Positions 49,075 through 58,729 of a stretch of 64,000 nucleotides of DNA are shown here, piece after piece (positions within the stretch are counted from its first letter, which is position 1; each line of letters begins with the position of its first letter). The notes below the pieces were generated by a model. It was not told the DNA's origin and did not search any database. It worked only from the letters and a program-made list of their open reading frames with translations. Made by a program: the position numbers and the translations under genes. Source of the stretch: Pseudomonas sp. JUb42 (GTDB taxonomy: Bacteria; Pseudomonadota; Gammaproteobacteria; Pseudomonadales; Pseudomonadaceae); contig NZ_JANUFD010000027.1 of assembly GCF_024807945.1 (NCBI RefSeq), positions 1 through 64,000 on the forward strand, in the 5' to 3' direction.

Positions 49075-49983
49075 TTACTCTACGGTTACAATGCATTGAT
49101 TGCCAGAATACAACACGTACTCAGCCTGGGAAGTCGGGCCGAACCTCTCGGTAGCGGCTAATTGGCACAGATGGTTTGCGGCATATATCCCTGCAGCTGT
49201 TTTTTCACCAGTTTGATTAGCACCTGTATCGATAGCGGCGAATGTTTTAGTTAAGTACGCATCGAGATATGTTTCAGCGTCAGGGACGCCGGGCCGTGGT
49301 GCCCACATTGTATAGGCCCAATCATTCACAAATTTAACCCAGTTAACAAAGCCACTGGTCTCAGGGCATCTCTGGCCTTCCCAAGAGCGATACTGGCTAA
49401 TGATCTGGTTTCTAATCGCAATAGGCGTATCAACCGGGGCCGTGTAGTAGTCTGGTGAGCTACCGTCACAAATCATTGCCGTGATGATGCGATACGTTGT
49501 CCCCACTGGTGCAGAGCCGCCGCCAGTCCCGCCACCTCCACCGCTATCAGGCGGTGGATCAGCAACGCAGCTGTTAGACGTGCTGTAGCAACCTCCCCAG
49601 TTAGTAGCGCCGTTGTAGCTGATTTTCTCCTGACCGGACGGCGGTATGGTCCAGCCGTACACACCATAACTGCCGTCACGACTGGAGGTACAGGAACCTG
49701 AGGTCCCTGAGCCGCAGGAGCAACTGCAGCTTTCGCTCACGTTCACAGTCCTGAGCAGCACTTCGGTGGTGCAGCGCCCTTGTCCCGTGTCCCAATACTG
49801 TCCTGGCGGGCATCCACCGGCACTGCTGGATGAGCCAACAATAATATTGATGTTTTTCAAGTCGGAGTCCAAGTGGATGTCCGCCTTGTTCGCATCAAGC
49901 GCGAATGCTGATTGGCATGCCGTAACGAACAGCATCACTGCCATAAAACGTAATAAATTTGAGAAAGAGCTAAGCCATAGCAT
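49075..49983 (-). CDS. Secreted Cys-rich protein of unknown function
   Basis: A 302-residue exported protein. Signal LLRFMAVMLFVTACQSAFA; then GGCPPGQYWDTGQGRCT and SESCSCSCGSGTSGSC, a Cys-dense N-terminal domain; a Gly-rich linker (PPPDSGGGGGTGGGSAPVG); and a C-terminal domain without clear homology that ends SGNQCIVTVE. Cys-rich modules and a flexible linker suggest a cell-surface or pilus-tip protein, perhaps working with PilV. Not recognised as a named family. Confidence 0.7.
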   Translation of the reverse strand: MLWLSSFSNLLRFMAVMLFVTACQSAFALDANKADIHLDSDLKNINIIVGSSSSAGGCPPGQYWDTGQGRCTTEVLLRTVNVSESCSCSCGSGTSGSCTSSRDGSYGVYGWTIPPSGQEKISYNGATNWGGCYSTSNSCVADPPPDSGGGGGTGGGSAPVGTTYRIITAMICDGSSPDYYTAPVDTPIAIRNQIISQYRSWEGQRCPETSGFVNWVKFVNDWAYTMWAPRPGVPDAETYLDAYLTKTFAAIDTGANQTGEKTAAGIYAANHLCQLAATERFGPTSQAEYVLYSGNQCIVTVE

Positions 49984-50045
49984 GAGTTTTGTTACTCCAT
50001 CATGAGTGATAGACGCATGATTGGCTTTCTTGGCTTAAAGATAAG

Positions 50046-50342
50046 TCAGATAAAGTGACTTGTCAATAGGGCTTCGACACCTTCCGCTTTGAGTAGGGGT
50101 CCCCAGGAATCGAGCCTAAACACAGAGTCTTCTCTTGCGATTTGGGTCAAGTACTGGGCGTTGAGCGCTTTCACATAGTCATCTATCAGCGCTCTGTGAA
50201 GTCCAGTGAGCTGCGAAATAGACGTAACAGATGGGCGCTCCAGGTAGTCGATTGCGGCCAAGGTCACCAATAATCTTCCGGCGTGCCCCTTGGGAAGCTG
50301 TGGCACACCGTGTTCGTTTTTTTCGTAGTCCTCGTACTTCAT
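50046..50342 (-). CDS. Winged-helix DNA-binding-like protein, about 98 aa
   Basis: A 98-residue protein MKYEDYEKNEHGVPQLPKGH with a helix-turn-helix in RLLVTLAAIDYLERPSVTSI then SQLTGLHRALIDDYVKALNA, like the N-terminal domain of IclR/MarR-type regulators. The position after pilV is where pilM lies in related operons, but this is not PilM-like. The frame extends upstream to a TTG at 50402; ATG 50342 or a nearby GTG is more likely. A local regulator of pilus or surface genes is possible. Confidence 0.65.
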   Translation of the reverse strand: MKYEDYEKNEHGVPQLPKGHAGRLLVTLAAIDYLERPSVTSISQLTGLHRALIDDYVKALNAQYLTQIAREDSVFRLDSWGPLLKAEGVEALLTSHFI

Positions 50343-50383
50343 TGCTGCGCTCACACTCACTAATGACCCGCCATGATGGCGTT

Positions 50384-51670
50384 TCACGAGCGATACCTGC
50401 AACCAACGATCACCAGGGCGCGCGCATTGGGATCAGCAGGCGTGATGTTCACGATCCCTGAGTCAACCGATACTCCCTGGGCGGTTCGGATTGAGCTATC
50501 CGGCATCGATGTCACCGTGCCGTTGAAACTACCGGTAACGTTGACTGCCCCTGACTGGTTCACGTAGCCGGTACCGGCCACGCTGCCTGCCAGATTGCCT
50601 CGAACATTGATATCAGTGCCGGTCATCGTGGCGTCGAGCTTGACCAGCGATGCGTAGCTGAACGGCTCCATGTTTGTTCCAGGGCAAACTGGCGGCGTTA
50701 CAGCTGCACCATTGGCCAAGACCTGGGTGCCCATCACGGTATGGTTGGTGTATTCAAACCAGCTCCCGCCAGTGCAGATCACGGGCGAGCTGCGATTGCT
50801 GGTGGCGTACTGCCCTTCGACCGTGCAAGCGCTTCCAGGCTGATAGGTAGTGTTGAGTAGCAGCCCCGTGTTGGACGAAATCTGTCCCTCAACCGACAGG
50901 GTGTTGTTGAGATTGACCGGTCGAATGTCACCCATGCGCACATAGCCGTAATGATCGACATCGTTCAGCGATGCAATGACGACTGCATGTCCAGGACTGT
51001 TGGCTGGGAGATCCAGATCCGAGGTCGGGCGGTTGAACAGGTTACCTCGGAGCTTGTCGGCTGACATCGTGTTGCTGCCACCATAGCCGCCGGCTGCCAT
51101 GACAACGTCGCCTGCCAGGGTTCCGTCGACCACCAGGCCCGCGGGTGCAGCAGGGCACGTTTGGGTATCGACCACACCGACTGGCCTGGCCGTGCTGATC
51201 GGCCAACAGGTGTAAACGAACGCTTTCGTTTCACAGCCAAAACCAGGGCAATCGGCGGTGTTTCTGAAAAACTTGATATGCACTGACCGTCCAAGCGGCG
51301 GTGTGCCTGGGAAGTCGGCGCCCAGTAAGCCTGCGTCTTTCAAGTCCTTGACCGAGATCGTGACGGAGTCACCTGTGAATGCAACCCATGCCGGCGCCGT
51401 GGGGTAAGTACCCGGGGGCGCCTTGCTGATGTCAGTCAAGCTAAACGCCGCTTCGTACCGTTCCAGGGACACAATGACTGCGCTGCGCACGGCGATCATG
51501 TATTTGCCGGTCGACACAGCCGCAGCACTCTCAATGTCGCGAGCGAGTCGGCCAGCCAATGCTGTAGCCAGCAATGTCGATATCAACACAGCGACGAGCA
51601 CTGATAGCAGCCCAAATCCCTGTTGGGAGCGTCTTCCCCGTGAGAAGGCCATGGGCACCGACCTCATCAT
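50384..51670 (-). CDS. pilV: PilV-type conjugative pilus tip adhesin
   Basis: A 428-residue minor pilin. The prepilin signal QQGFGLLSVLVAVLISTLLA has a processing Gly before Phe, but Ser instead of Glu at mature position 5. The C-terminal half is a beta-rich adhesin domain with CTVEGQYATSNRSSPVICTG. In R64-type systems PilV at the tip selects recipients and is diversified by a shufflon; no recombinase or shufflon repeats are visible here. The start overlaps the pilS stop (ATGATG); ATG 51652 is an alternative. Confidence 0.9.
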   Translation of the reverse strand: MMRSVPMAFSRGRRSQQGFGLLSVLVAVLISTLLATALAGRLARDIESAAAVSTGKYMIAVRSAVIVSLERYEAAFSLTDISKAPPGTYPTAPAWVAFTGDSVTISVKDLKDAGLLGADFPGTPPLGRSVHIKFFRNTADCPGFGCETKAFVYTCWPISTARPVGVVDTQTCPAAPAGLVVDGTLAGDVVMAAGGYGGSNTMSADKLRGNLFNRPTSDLDLPANSPGHAVVIASLNDVDHYGYVRMGDIRPVNLNNTLSVEGQISSNTGLLLNTTYQPGSACTVEGQYATSNRSSPVICTGGSWFEYTNHTVMGTQVLANGAAVTPPVCPGTNMEPFSYASLVKLDATMTGTDINVRGNLAGSVAGTGYVNQSGAVNVTGSFNGTVTSMPDSSIRTAQGVSVDSGIVNITPADPNARALVIVGCRYRS

Positions 51671-52191
51671 CGAATGGTTAAAACAACTTCGTTGGTGTCG
51701 CCGTCAGTGCAGGCATCACCGGCCTTGGCAGAGGTGTAGTCGGTCGTTGAGTTGTTGCTTGCATCAACGTCCTTAACGGTCTTGCCATTGATCTTGATCG
51801 TCTGCGCGGCTTTCTGCATGGTTGATGGGAATCCAGGGCATGCGTAAGAGCTCACATCAGCAAAGGTCCAGGAGGCGGTATCGCCGGTTTCGCTGACGGT
51901 GACGGTCCCATTGTTGCCGCCTCCAAGACCGTGAAGGACCACACCGGTAGAAGTGTTTGCCTTAAGGGCACCGTCCTTGATGTCCCGGGAGAAGCTCTTT
52001 TGGGTCAACCCCTCATAAGGCGTTACACCTTCGGTTTGAGCATGAATTTTCACGCCGCCCATATAGCGCTGCATTTCTTCGGCAACAGGGCTGATGGATG
52101 ACTGCACGATGTAGCGGTTGTAGGCGGGGATCCCGATCACCGCGATGAGGGTACTGATCAGGATCGCAAAAACGATATTGGTTAATGACAT
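51667..52191 (-). CDS. pilS: PilS-type major type IVb prepilin
   Basis: A 174-residue pilin. ATG 52191 follows TGGAG. The hydrophobic N terminus MSLTNIVFAILISTLIAVIG continues into GIPAYNRYIVQSSISPVAEE. A C-terminal Cys pair (YACPGF, AGDACTDG) would form the D-region disulphide. The usual G(-1) and E(+5) prepilin residues are missing, so processing by a type IV prepilin peptidase is uncertain. No prepilin peptidase gene lies in the window, so the chromosomal one may be used. Confidence 0.87.
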   Translation of the reverse strand: MSLTNIVFAILISTLIAVIGIPAYNRYIVQSSISPVAEEMQRYMGGVKIHAQTEGVTPYEGLTQKSFSRDIKDGALKANTSTGVVLHGLGGGNNGTVTVSETGDTASWTFADVSSYACPGFPSTMQKAAQTIKINGKTVKDVDASNNSTTDYTSAKAGDACTDGDTNEVVLTIR

Positions 52192-52210
52192 GAACGAACT
52201 CCAGGGTTTG

Positions 52211-53350
52211 TCAGTAAAAGAGGTTTTGTTGCGCGGCTGACAGGCCGTCAAGGGCTGCGTAAACCCACAGCATCAGTCCTACAGCAGCACCGATCACAAC
52301 GACGATGAGTACCCAGCTAAGCGCCAGGCTCTGCAGCGTCAGCTTCTTGATGATTCGCTCCTCCAACCTGGTCTTAACGACCATGAGGGCGTCCTGCAAA
52401 CCCCGTGAATCGATAAGGACCTGCAGATACCACTCGTTTTTGCTGTCGAGAGTGCCGGTGGTGAAGAGCAGAGCGTTGTCGGCGCCGGTGTCGACGTACG
52501 CGAGCATTTTTTCAAGGTGATAGCGTTTCCAGCGCGATGCGCCGGGAAGCTGCATCGCGACGCTTTCGCGTAACCCCTTGGCGGCAGTTTTCTGATTGAT
52601 CGCCGTAGCCAGGCTCGACAGGGTCCTAATGCTCTGGAAATCGCGGTACATACCCCAAATAAGGCCGTACTTGTCCAAAGTGAGGCGAAGTTGTCCCGTT
52701 AGATTTCCCAATGACCAGTAACAGATACCCACCAGAATCAATGTGCAGAGGACGATCCACGGCCAGCCCGCTTCTACGAAGTCCGAAAAGCGGAATAGCC
52801 TGGCTGCTGTAATCGGCCAGTCTTCGGAGGGCACTAAAGAAAATGAGTCTTTGAGCTTGGGAATAATGAATCCCGGTGTGCATAAGACCATGGCCATCAG
52901 GACCGCCAATCCAATCGTTGACGCCAGCATGGTGGCAATCACAATGCCCAGCGCTTTGCGCTGCAGATCAGTGTTCGCAGCCAGCTCGCGCAGAGATTCA
53001 ATCAGGGCCTCTTCATCGCCTTGTTCCTGGGCTGTTGCAATGACCGCGACGTCCTGTGCAGGAAGCGTCTTATTGAATGTGCGGCCTAGATTCCCCCCTC
53101 GAGCGAACTGATGCGCCCAGCGCTCTGATAGTCTGCCCAGGGGCGTGCCGGGGAATCGATTTGCATCGTCCTGAAATATCCGCAGGAGCGACTTTGCGCC
53201 TTGGGTTCCCTCGATCATGTCCGCCAGGAACCGGTAGTAATCGGCTCGGAAAAATGAGAAGCGAATCGCGTCCCATCTCAGTTGCAGATCAAGCTTTTCA
53301 AAGCGTGTCCAAACGCTTCGGGCTTTCAAGGCCAGTGTTTCGAGACTCAT
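52211..53350 (-). CDS. pilR: PilR-type inner-membrane platform protein (GspF family)
   Basis: A 379-residue type II secretion/type IV pilus platform protein with three membrane regions (IATMLASTIGLAVLMAMVLC, IVLCTLILVGICYWSL, WVLIVVVIGAAVGLMLWVYA) and a duplicated GspF-like domain. It overlaps the pilQ stop by ATGA. It anchors the assembly ATPase. Confidence 0.92.
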   Translation of the reverse strand: MSLETLALKARSVWTRFEKLDLQLRWDAIRFSFFRADYYRFLADMIEGTQGAKSLLRIFQDDANRFPGTPLGRLSERWAHQFARGGNLGRTFNKTLPAQDVAVIATAQEQGDEEALIESLRELAANTDLQRKALGIVIATMLASTIGLAVLMAMVLCTPGFIIPKLKDSFSLVPSEDWPITAARLFRFSDFVEAGWPWIVLCTLILVGICYWSLGNLTGQLRLTLDKYGLIWGMYRDFQSIRTLSSLATAINQKTAAKGLRESVAMQLPGASRWKRYHLEKMLAYVDTGADNALLFTTGTLDSKNEWYLQVLIDSRGLQDALMVVKTRLEERIIKKLTLQSLALSWVLIVVVIGAAVGLMLWVYAALDGLSAAQQNLFY

Positions 53351-55119
53351 CGGCTGCGCCCCTGTCTGGCATTCGCGTTCATCTGAAGGCGTTCGACTGA
53401 CTCAAATGAGCTCGTTTTTACCTCAATGTCGCGAGGATCGAGCAAGCCTTGAAGCGCCTTGTACATGGCGCATTCCTGGACTGTTTTGTTGGTCATGTCA
53501 GGGTCGTTGATGGGGGACCGGTCCAGGTCTTCCAGGTGCTCTTGCAGGCCGATCATGTCCTTGTTCATCACACAGCGCAGGATGTACCGGTCCAGGCTCG
53601 GTTCGAGCATTTCCATCACGACTTCCCGGCCTTGATAACCGTTGAGTTCGGGAATTTCTTTATTCTGGCAGTGTGCGCATCCGGCCTGTTTCCTCACCTT
53701 GATAAGGCTGGTATCGATGCCATCGTAGATCCGGTGGATACGCTCGATGTAGCGCACCCAGTAGTCCTTGTCGCGGTGTTTACCAATGGCATCGACACCG
53801 CCGTTCTCGGCCAGCGAGTGCAGAGGCAGAGCACAGTGTTCACAGAGCCTGGGGAGCAGCGCCATAAATACCAGTAGCTTCAGTACACCTGGCGAAGCCA
53901 GCAAATCGTTAGGAACCCCAATCGATTTGGAGTAGAGGCGCTCCGGGATCTGCCAGGGCGACTGGGCGTGGACCGTTGAGTACAGGTTGGTCCCGCTGTT
54001 CGCCAGGTCCTGCATCGCATCGCCGGTTTGAGTGTCTCGAATCTCGCCGAGCATCACATCGTTGGGTGCAGACCGGCGGATCGTTCTCAGGATTGCGGTG
54101 AAGTTCTTGCTGTCGTCTTCGGTCAGGCTACGGCGGATAGTGATCTGCAGTGCGTTGGGGATGCGGTATTCCACCGGATCTTCGACGGTGATGATTTTCC
54201 TGGTACGGGGCAGCAGAGACATCAGCTTGGCCAGGAGTGTGGTCTTACCGGATCCCATCACGCCTGAAAGAAGAATTGCGCCTCCTTCAGCTCGCATCGC
54301 TCGGTCCAACATTTCGATGTGTGAGGGCAGGCAACCCATGTCCTCAAGTGACGTATCCGCAATGGATTTATGCGTATCGAGAATTCGAAGCGTCACTGAC
54401 GGCCCGGCATCTGGGGCCAGGGATGCCCAGCGCGCGGAGATGAGATGATTATTGACAACCATCTCCAGCGAGCACTGTTGTGCGGCAGTTTTTGAAAAGG
54501 TCGCGCCCTTACCGCCGTTCCCCCATTGCCAGGCAACAGAGAGGAGCTCGAACATCCGAGCGGTTGGCATTTTCCAGCGAGGCGGAGATACGTACAGGCC
54601 GTGGATGTGGAAGCTGATCTGCGATTCGGTTTCCTTGTTGCTCAGGTTCAGATGGACATCTGATGCCTTGTTTGAAAAAGCCCACTCGATCAGTTCCTGG
54701 AACGCCGCGCGATAGGCGGTCATCTCTTTCTCAGGAATGCTGTCAGCTTCCCGACCGGAGGCATCCTCTTCGACGATGGTCATCAGCAGTGAGTGCGTGA
54801 CGGTATAAATCTGCACTTTTGCAGCTGAGCTACGTTTTAGCAGCTCGACCTTGCAGGCCTCACAGATGTCACTCTCCACGAACTGGCGAGTGGCGAGAAT
54901 GACCCAGCGGCCCCCTTCAAGCTGAAACGGGCAGAGGTTGGCCGCATGTTGAGGGCCAACAATGTGCGGGAATGGCCGCAATACTTTTGTGCCCAATGCA
55001 GTGTGCAGTTGCAGCGCATTGGAAAACTCTTCGGGGCCGACGTGAGTGTCAGCTTCTCGGGGTTTTGCTCGTGTCTCAATATTCAACAGATTGCCGAGCG
55101 TCAGGGACGTAATACTCAT
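53347..55119 (-). CDS. pilQ: PilQ-type pilus assembly ATPase (GspE family)
   Basis: A 590-residue secretion ATPase. Walker A GVMGSGKTT is near residue 286; the Asp box and Walker B are KIITVEDPVEY and DVMLGEIRDTQT. A zinc-like Cys group lies near the C terminus (CEHCALPLHS, CAHCQNK). It drives extension of the thin pilus. It overlaps pilR. Confidence 0.94.
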   Translation of the reverse strand: MSITSLTLGNLLNIETRAKPREADTHVGPEEFSNALQLHTALGTKVLRPFPHIVGPQHAANLCPFQLEGGRWVILATRQFVESDICEACKVELLKRSSAAKVQIYTVTHSLLMTIVEEDASGREADSIPEKEMTAYRAAFQELIEWAFSNKASDVHLNLSNKETESQISFHIHGLYVSPPRWKMPTARMFELLSVAWQWGNGGKGATFSKTAAQQCSLEMVVNNHLISARWASLAPDAGPSVTLRILDTHKSIADTSLEDMGCLPSHIEMLDRAMRAEGGAILLSGVMGSGKTTLLAKLMSLLPRTRKIITVEDPVEYRIPNALQITIRRSLTEDDSKNFTAILRTIRRSAPNDVMLGEIRDTQTGDAMQDLANSGTNLYSTVHAQSPWQIPERLYSKSIGVPNDLLASPGVLKLLVFMALLPRLCEHCALPLHSLAENGGVDAIGKHRDKDYWVRYIERIHRIYDGIDTSLIKVRKQAGCAHCQNKEIPELNGYQGREVVMEMLEPSLDRYILRCVMNKDMIGLQEHLEDLDRSPINDPDMTNKTVQECAMYKALQGLLDPRDIEVKTSSFESVERLQMNANARQGRSR

Positions 55120-55122
55120 CGA

Positions 55123-55650
55123 TTAACCCTCGCTGGCCATGCGCTTGATGCAGATGGTCTTGCTATTCTTGGCATTAGTCAGGACAGCGCAGGGTGTCTT
55201 GAGCGACACCAAGGTGTATCCATCCACCACTGGGCCGCTGATCGGCGCCGAAAGGCCGGCCTGGAAGCGAACGCGATGACCGTTGATGGACACATCTGCC
55301 CGCAACTGCTGACCGAACCCAAAGATCCCAAGAAGGGCGAGCTGATCCTCGGGAGGCGTTTCAGGCGCCGGGTTTTCAGGTGCAGGCGAAGGCGCCGGCG
55401 TCGCTGATACAGGCGCCATGGCCGGTTGCGGGGATGGAGCTGTTTTAGTCGTCGACGTTGCGTGCGGCTTCACCAGCGAGAGCAAATACCGCTGACGTTC
55501 ATTGTTCTCCGCAGATTCAGCATCAAGGCGCAGTAGCTCGCCAACGGTTGAAATAGCCAGCGCCTGGCCATCCGTTTCAGCGTCCTGTGCTGTCGCATTC
55601 AGGCTTAGAGCCAGGCCGCAGAAAAGTACGTATAGGGCTCTACTGCACAT
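55123..55650 (-). CDS. pilP: PilP-type type IVb pilus biogenesis protein
   Basis: A 175-residue periplasmic protein. ATG 55650 gives MCSRALYVLFCGLALSLNAT as signal peptide. A Pro/Ala linker follows, then a conserved C-terminal domain (LALLGIFGFGQQLRADVSIN). It overlaps pilO by 11 nt. PilP links the PilO complex to the secretin. Confidence 0.88.
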   Translation of the reverse strand: MCSRALYVLFCGLALSLNATAQDAETDGQALAISTVGELLRLDAESAENNERQRYLLSLVKPHATSTTKTAPSPQPAMAPVSATPAPSPAPENPAPETPPEDQLALLGIFGFGQQLRADVSINGHRVRFQAGLSAPISGPVVDGYTLVSLKTPCAVLTNAKNSKTICIKRMASEG

Positions 55651-56944
55651 AGTATTCACCAGTGATTTCGCCAAAGAAGGCGCTGCTACGCAGGTCCGGA
55701 TGAGACTCGTTGAGGTCCACATCGAACTTCAGGCGTGTGATTCGGGTGTGTTCGTTGAGGGGAAACGCTGCCAGTGACCGCAACGGTCCCTTCATCGTGA
55801 AACCCATGACCTTGGGTAGGGCCATACCTGCCGGCAACTCAATGGCGGTTTGGTTGCCGCTTCCGTCCCGCAGAGTGGGTTGTGAGATCGAGGCCTGGGC
55901 TGAGGGTTTGACTTCAATCAGCGTGAAGGCCCTTTTAACCTTCTGGAGTCGGCTGACGTAGTCGATGCTGAACGTGGCCTGCTTGGGGACCGAGCCCAAT
56001 GAGATCGTGTGTCGCGCACCCGGGGCCTGCCAGGAGGCCAGCACGGTGTCGAGATCAATCCACTGGATTAGCCAATCCGGGTGGTTGTGCAATGTCCATG
56101 TCAAAAAGGACTCGTTGGTTGCCAGAATTCCTCGCCGGAACATCACGCTGCACTTCCAGTTGCGCTGAGAGGGTGCGTCACACTGCACCGCCGGGTTCTT
56201 TCCTGATCCGGAAAGCTTCCATCCGCCTACATCACTTGGAATCGGCAAAACAGCTCTGAATAAGGCTGCGTAACCTTGGGTGCCGTCCACCAGCGTCTGC
56301 GCAGCCCAGCTGTTGAGAGCGTCGGACCATTCTTGGACAGCATCAACCTGAGGTGCAGTCGAATGAGCCCGGGCATAGTCGCGTACAAAGCGACTGCCCT
56401 GATCCCAGGCCAGATTGCCGACGACCAGAGCCAGTGCAATGATGCCGAGCATCTTCAAAGGCGTGGGAATGGCGTCCAGGCCGTAATGAACTACCTGCAG
56501 CTGGGTGCGCCCGTTGAGGTAGGACTGCACATCCGTATCTTCGAGGTCGCTGATCTGCGGGTAACGCTTGCGCACGCTCTCGATCAGTTTTTCTGATTCA
56601 TCCGGCGAACACAGCGTGTCAGTGCCTTTGATGACTGACCCATTGTGAGTGGCGATGACCCAGACCAGCTCCGGTTCGATCTGCATCACACCGAGGTAAG
56701 CAGAGGTCGGGTGTTTCAGGGCAACAACAGCGCCGGCTGAATAGAGCGTGCGCTTTTCGGCAGGCATCTTGATCGTGCCTACCGAGCTTGAGTGTTCGAC
56801 AGCGGGGATCTGGTGGCTGGCCTTGAGGCGGCGCGCATGAGCCAGCGATTGTTTATCCAGTTTTGTCCCGATCAAGGGTGCCCAGTCCATTCCGTAGACA
56901 ACACCGCGCTCGCCTGGCATATCGCGAATGATGAACTCTTTCAT
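55640..56944 (-). CDS. pilO: PilO2-type pilus assembly protein
   Basis: A 434-residue protein with a central membrane span (PLKMLGIIALALVVGNLAW, near residue 175). The N-terminal cytoplasmic part contains SAGAVVALKHPTSAYLGVMQ, and the C-terminal periplasmic domain is beta-rich. It belongs to the PilO2 family of the R64/PAPI-1 thin pilus. It starts 5 nt after the pilN stop. Confidence 0.92.
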   Translation of the reverse strand: MKEFIIRDMPGERGVVYGMDWAPLIGTKLDKQSLAHARRLKASHQIPAVEHSSSVGTIKMPAEKRTLYSAGAVVALKHPTSAYLGVMQIEPELVWVIATHNGSVIKGTDTLCSPDESEKLIESVRKRYPQISDLEDTDVQSYLNGRTQLQVVHYGLDAIPTPLKMLGIIALALVVGNLAWDQGSRFVRDYARAHSTAPQVDAVQEWSDALNSWAAQTLVDGTQGYAALFRAVLPIPSDVGGWKLSGSGKNPAVQCDAPSQRNWKCSVMFRRGILATNESFLTWTLHNHPDWLIQWIDLDTVLASWQAPGARHTISLGSVPKQATFSIDYVSRLQKVKRAFTLIEVKPSAQASISQPTLRDGSGNQTAIELPAGMALPKVMGFTMKGPLRSLAAFPLNEHTRITRLKFDVDLNESHPDLRSSAFFGEITGEYYVQ

Positions 56945-56949
56945 CGCTA

Positions 56950-58725
56950 TTACTCGCGAACCATGGCGGTAATCACCGAGACAGTGACCCGCTGGTCGTT
57001 TTCGGTGACATCGGAACCACCGGCAATGATGGGGGCTTTGGGATCCGTGCGGCGTTCGTCGCTGGTCCGGCTGTCCTCGGTTTCGGCGGAGATGACATAG
57101 GGCTGTCCAGGGCGTAGCGTTGCATTGCGCACGTACACATCGCTCTCCACCTGTGGGTTTTGAACGAAGGAGCCATTAGGCTGGGAGATCTTCTCGATAT
57201 CGGGTTTAGGGGTATCGTCATATTTGATGGTGAGGTTGATGTCCCCGTTTGAGTAGGCATAAGGCAGGAACGTGATCAAACGCCCGTACACCAACTCCTT
57301 CGTGCTCATCGAAATAGTCGGACCGTTGACGTCCGAGTTACTTGGGGTCTGATCCGTTTTGTCGATGTACGACAGACGTTTTGGGCGGCCCACCGTGGCC
57401 GGTTTGCCATAGGTTGAGCCGAATACGTTGGTGCGCTCCGAGACGATTTTGCCGATCTTGCTGAGGGCTTGTACGGCCACTGAGGAACCGGCGAATTTTC
57501 CTGATCCCGCCGATAGCCCGAGAGACATCGCAGCACCTTCCTGCTCGATCAGTGAGCTCAGACCGCTCACGCTCCCTCCGTTTCCGGCTCCAGTGTTGAA
57601 GGTGAGATTCCAATTCACGCCACCCTGAATTGAATTGTTTTTCTCTACAGTGATTTCCTGGTAAACCAGATCGATACGGCGTGAGCGCATCGCGTTTTCA
57701 GAGCGTATGTATGCATCGATACGGTCCAGGGAGGCTTTGGTATCGGTGACGATCAGATAGCCGTCTTCACCCGCGACAGCCTTGCCCGCGCGTGTCATGA
57801 ACTGTTGGACGCGGCTGAGCAGCTGCGTCATGGGCAGATCCTTGCGGTCGGCTTTGAGAATGGATTTCGAGCGGCTGTCCAGGCCGTTGCTGCTGGAGTT
57901 TCCGTCTGTACTCCCTGAGAGCCCCACGGTCATTTCCGCACCGCCCGCTATCTCAAGGTTTCGAACTTCGAAAACTTTGGTTTCAGTGCGGTAGAAAATG
58001 ATCGCGCCCGACGTGTCGTTGTACTTCCACGACACGAACAGTTTCATCGCAATGGAATCAAGCGTTGCGTCGAGGGGGCGTGTCGCCGCCGCGGATGGCT
58101 TTCTCTTTTCAGCCTTACCGTTCTGTGCGATGGTCGCCGGCGCTTTTTTCGCAGTGATATCTGGCTGCGGCTGAGGATTGATCGTTGCTGGAGTCGATGC
58201 GGGTGTGCTGGTTACGACGCCTTCTGGCATCAGTCCTTCAAGGTCCGTGCCCGCGCTTGGGTCGGCGGTGTTTGGATAACGGTTCGACTGGTTTTGCTGG
58301 CTTCGAGCGTCGTTATTCTGAGCCAGGTTGGGAAGAAAGTTTTCTGCAGGGAGCAACGCATCCGGCGTGACCTGGACAGGAATGCCGGTGGCATCCTGAA
58401 TCCGTGCGGCCAGTGTCACCAGGTCCACTGCTCCATCGGAGAACAGCAGGGTGGTATCTACGCCCTGGCGCAGCGGCATCGGCAACGTCACTTCGCGGCT
58501 GACGGGTACAGCCCGACCAGTGATGTAGGGCCGGTGAACAATCTGAGCAGCACGTTTGGCGTCAAGGGTCGCCGACTCGGCCTGCATCGTTGTTCGATAG
58601 CGTGCTACGCCATTGGAGTCGTTGGCCGCGCGCTCGATGGCCTCCTTTTCCTGAGTGACACTGCATGCTGCAAGCACCAGGGCAAAGAGCATCAGGGTGG
58701 TACGTTTCACCTGTTTGAAGTTCAT
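56950..58725 (-). CDS. pilN: PilN-type outer-membrane secretin (lipoprotein)
   Basis: A 591-residue secretin with lipobox LVLAAC (Cys21). N-terminal N domains lie at residues 80-250 (GAVDLVTLAARIQDATGIPV), and the secretin core at 330-590 (RIDLVYQEITVEKNNSIQGG...). It forms the outer-membrane channel of the thin pilus. Confidence 0.93.
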   Translation of the reverse strand: MNFKQVKRTTLMLFALVLAACSVTQEKEAIERAANDSNGVARYRTTMQAESATLDAKRAAQIVHRPYITGRAVPVSREVTLPMPLRQGVDTTLLFSDGAVDLVTLAARIQDATGIPVQVTPDALLPAENFLPNLAQNNDARSQQNQSNRYPNTADPSAGTDLEGLMPEGVVTSTPASTPATINPQPQPDITAKKAPATIAQNGKAEKRKPSAAATRPLDATLDSIAMKLFVSWKYNDTSGAIIFYRTETKVFEVRNLEIAGGAEMTVGLSGSTDGNSSSNGLDSRSKSILKADRKDLPMTQLLSRVQQFMTRAGKAVAGEDGYLIVTDTKASLDRIDAYIRSENAMRSRRIDLVYQEITVEKNNSIQGGVNWNLTFNTGAGNGGSVSGLSSLIEQEGAAMSLGLSAGSGKFAGSSVAVQALSKIGKIVSERTNVFGSTYGKPATVGRPKRLSYIDKTDQTPSNSDVNGPTISMSTKELVYGRLITFLPYAYSNGDINLTIKYDDTPKPDIEKISQPNGSFVQNPQVESDVYVRNATLRPGQPYVISAETEDSRTSDERRTDPKAPIIAGGSDVTENDQRVTVSVITAMVRE

Positions 58726-58729
58726 GCGA

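Noticed and set aside
49984..51670. R64-type shufflon downstream of pilV
   Set aside because: No Rci-like recombinase and no 19-bp inverted repeat family were seen after pilV.
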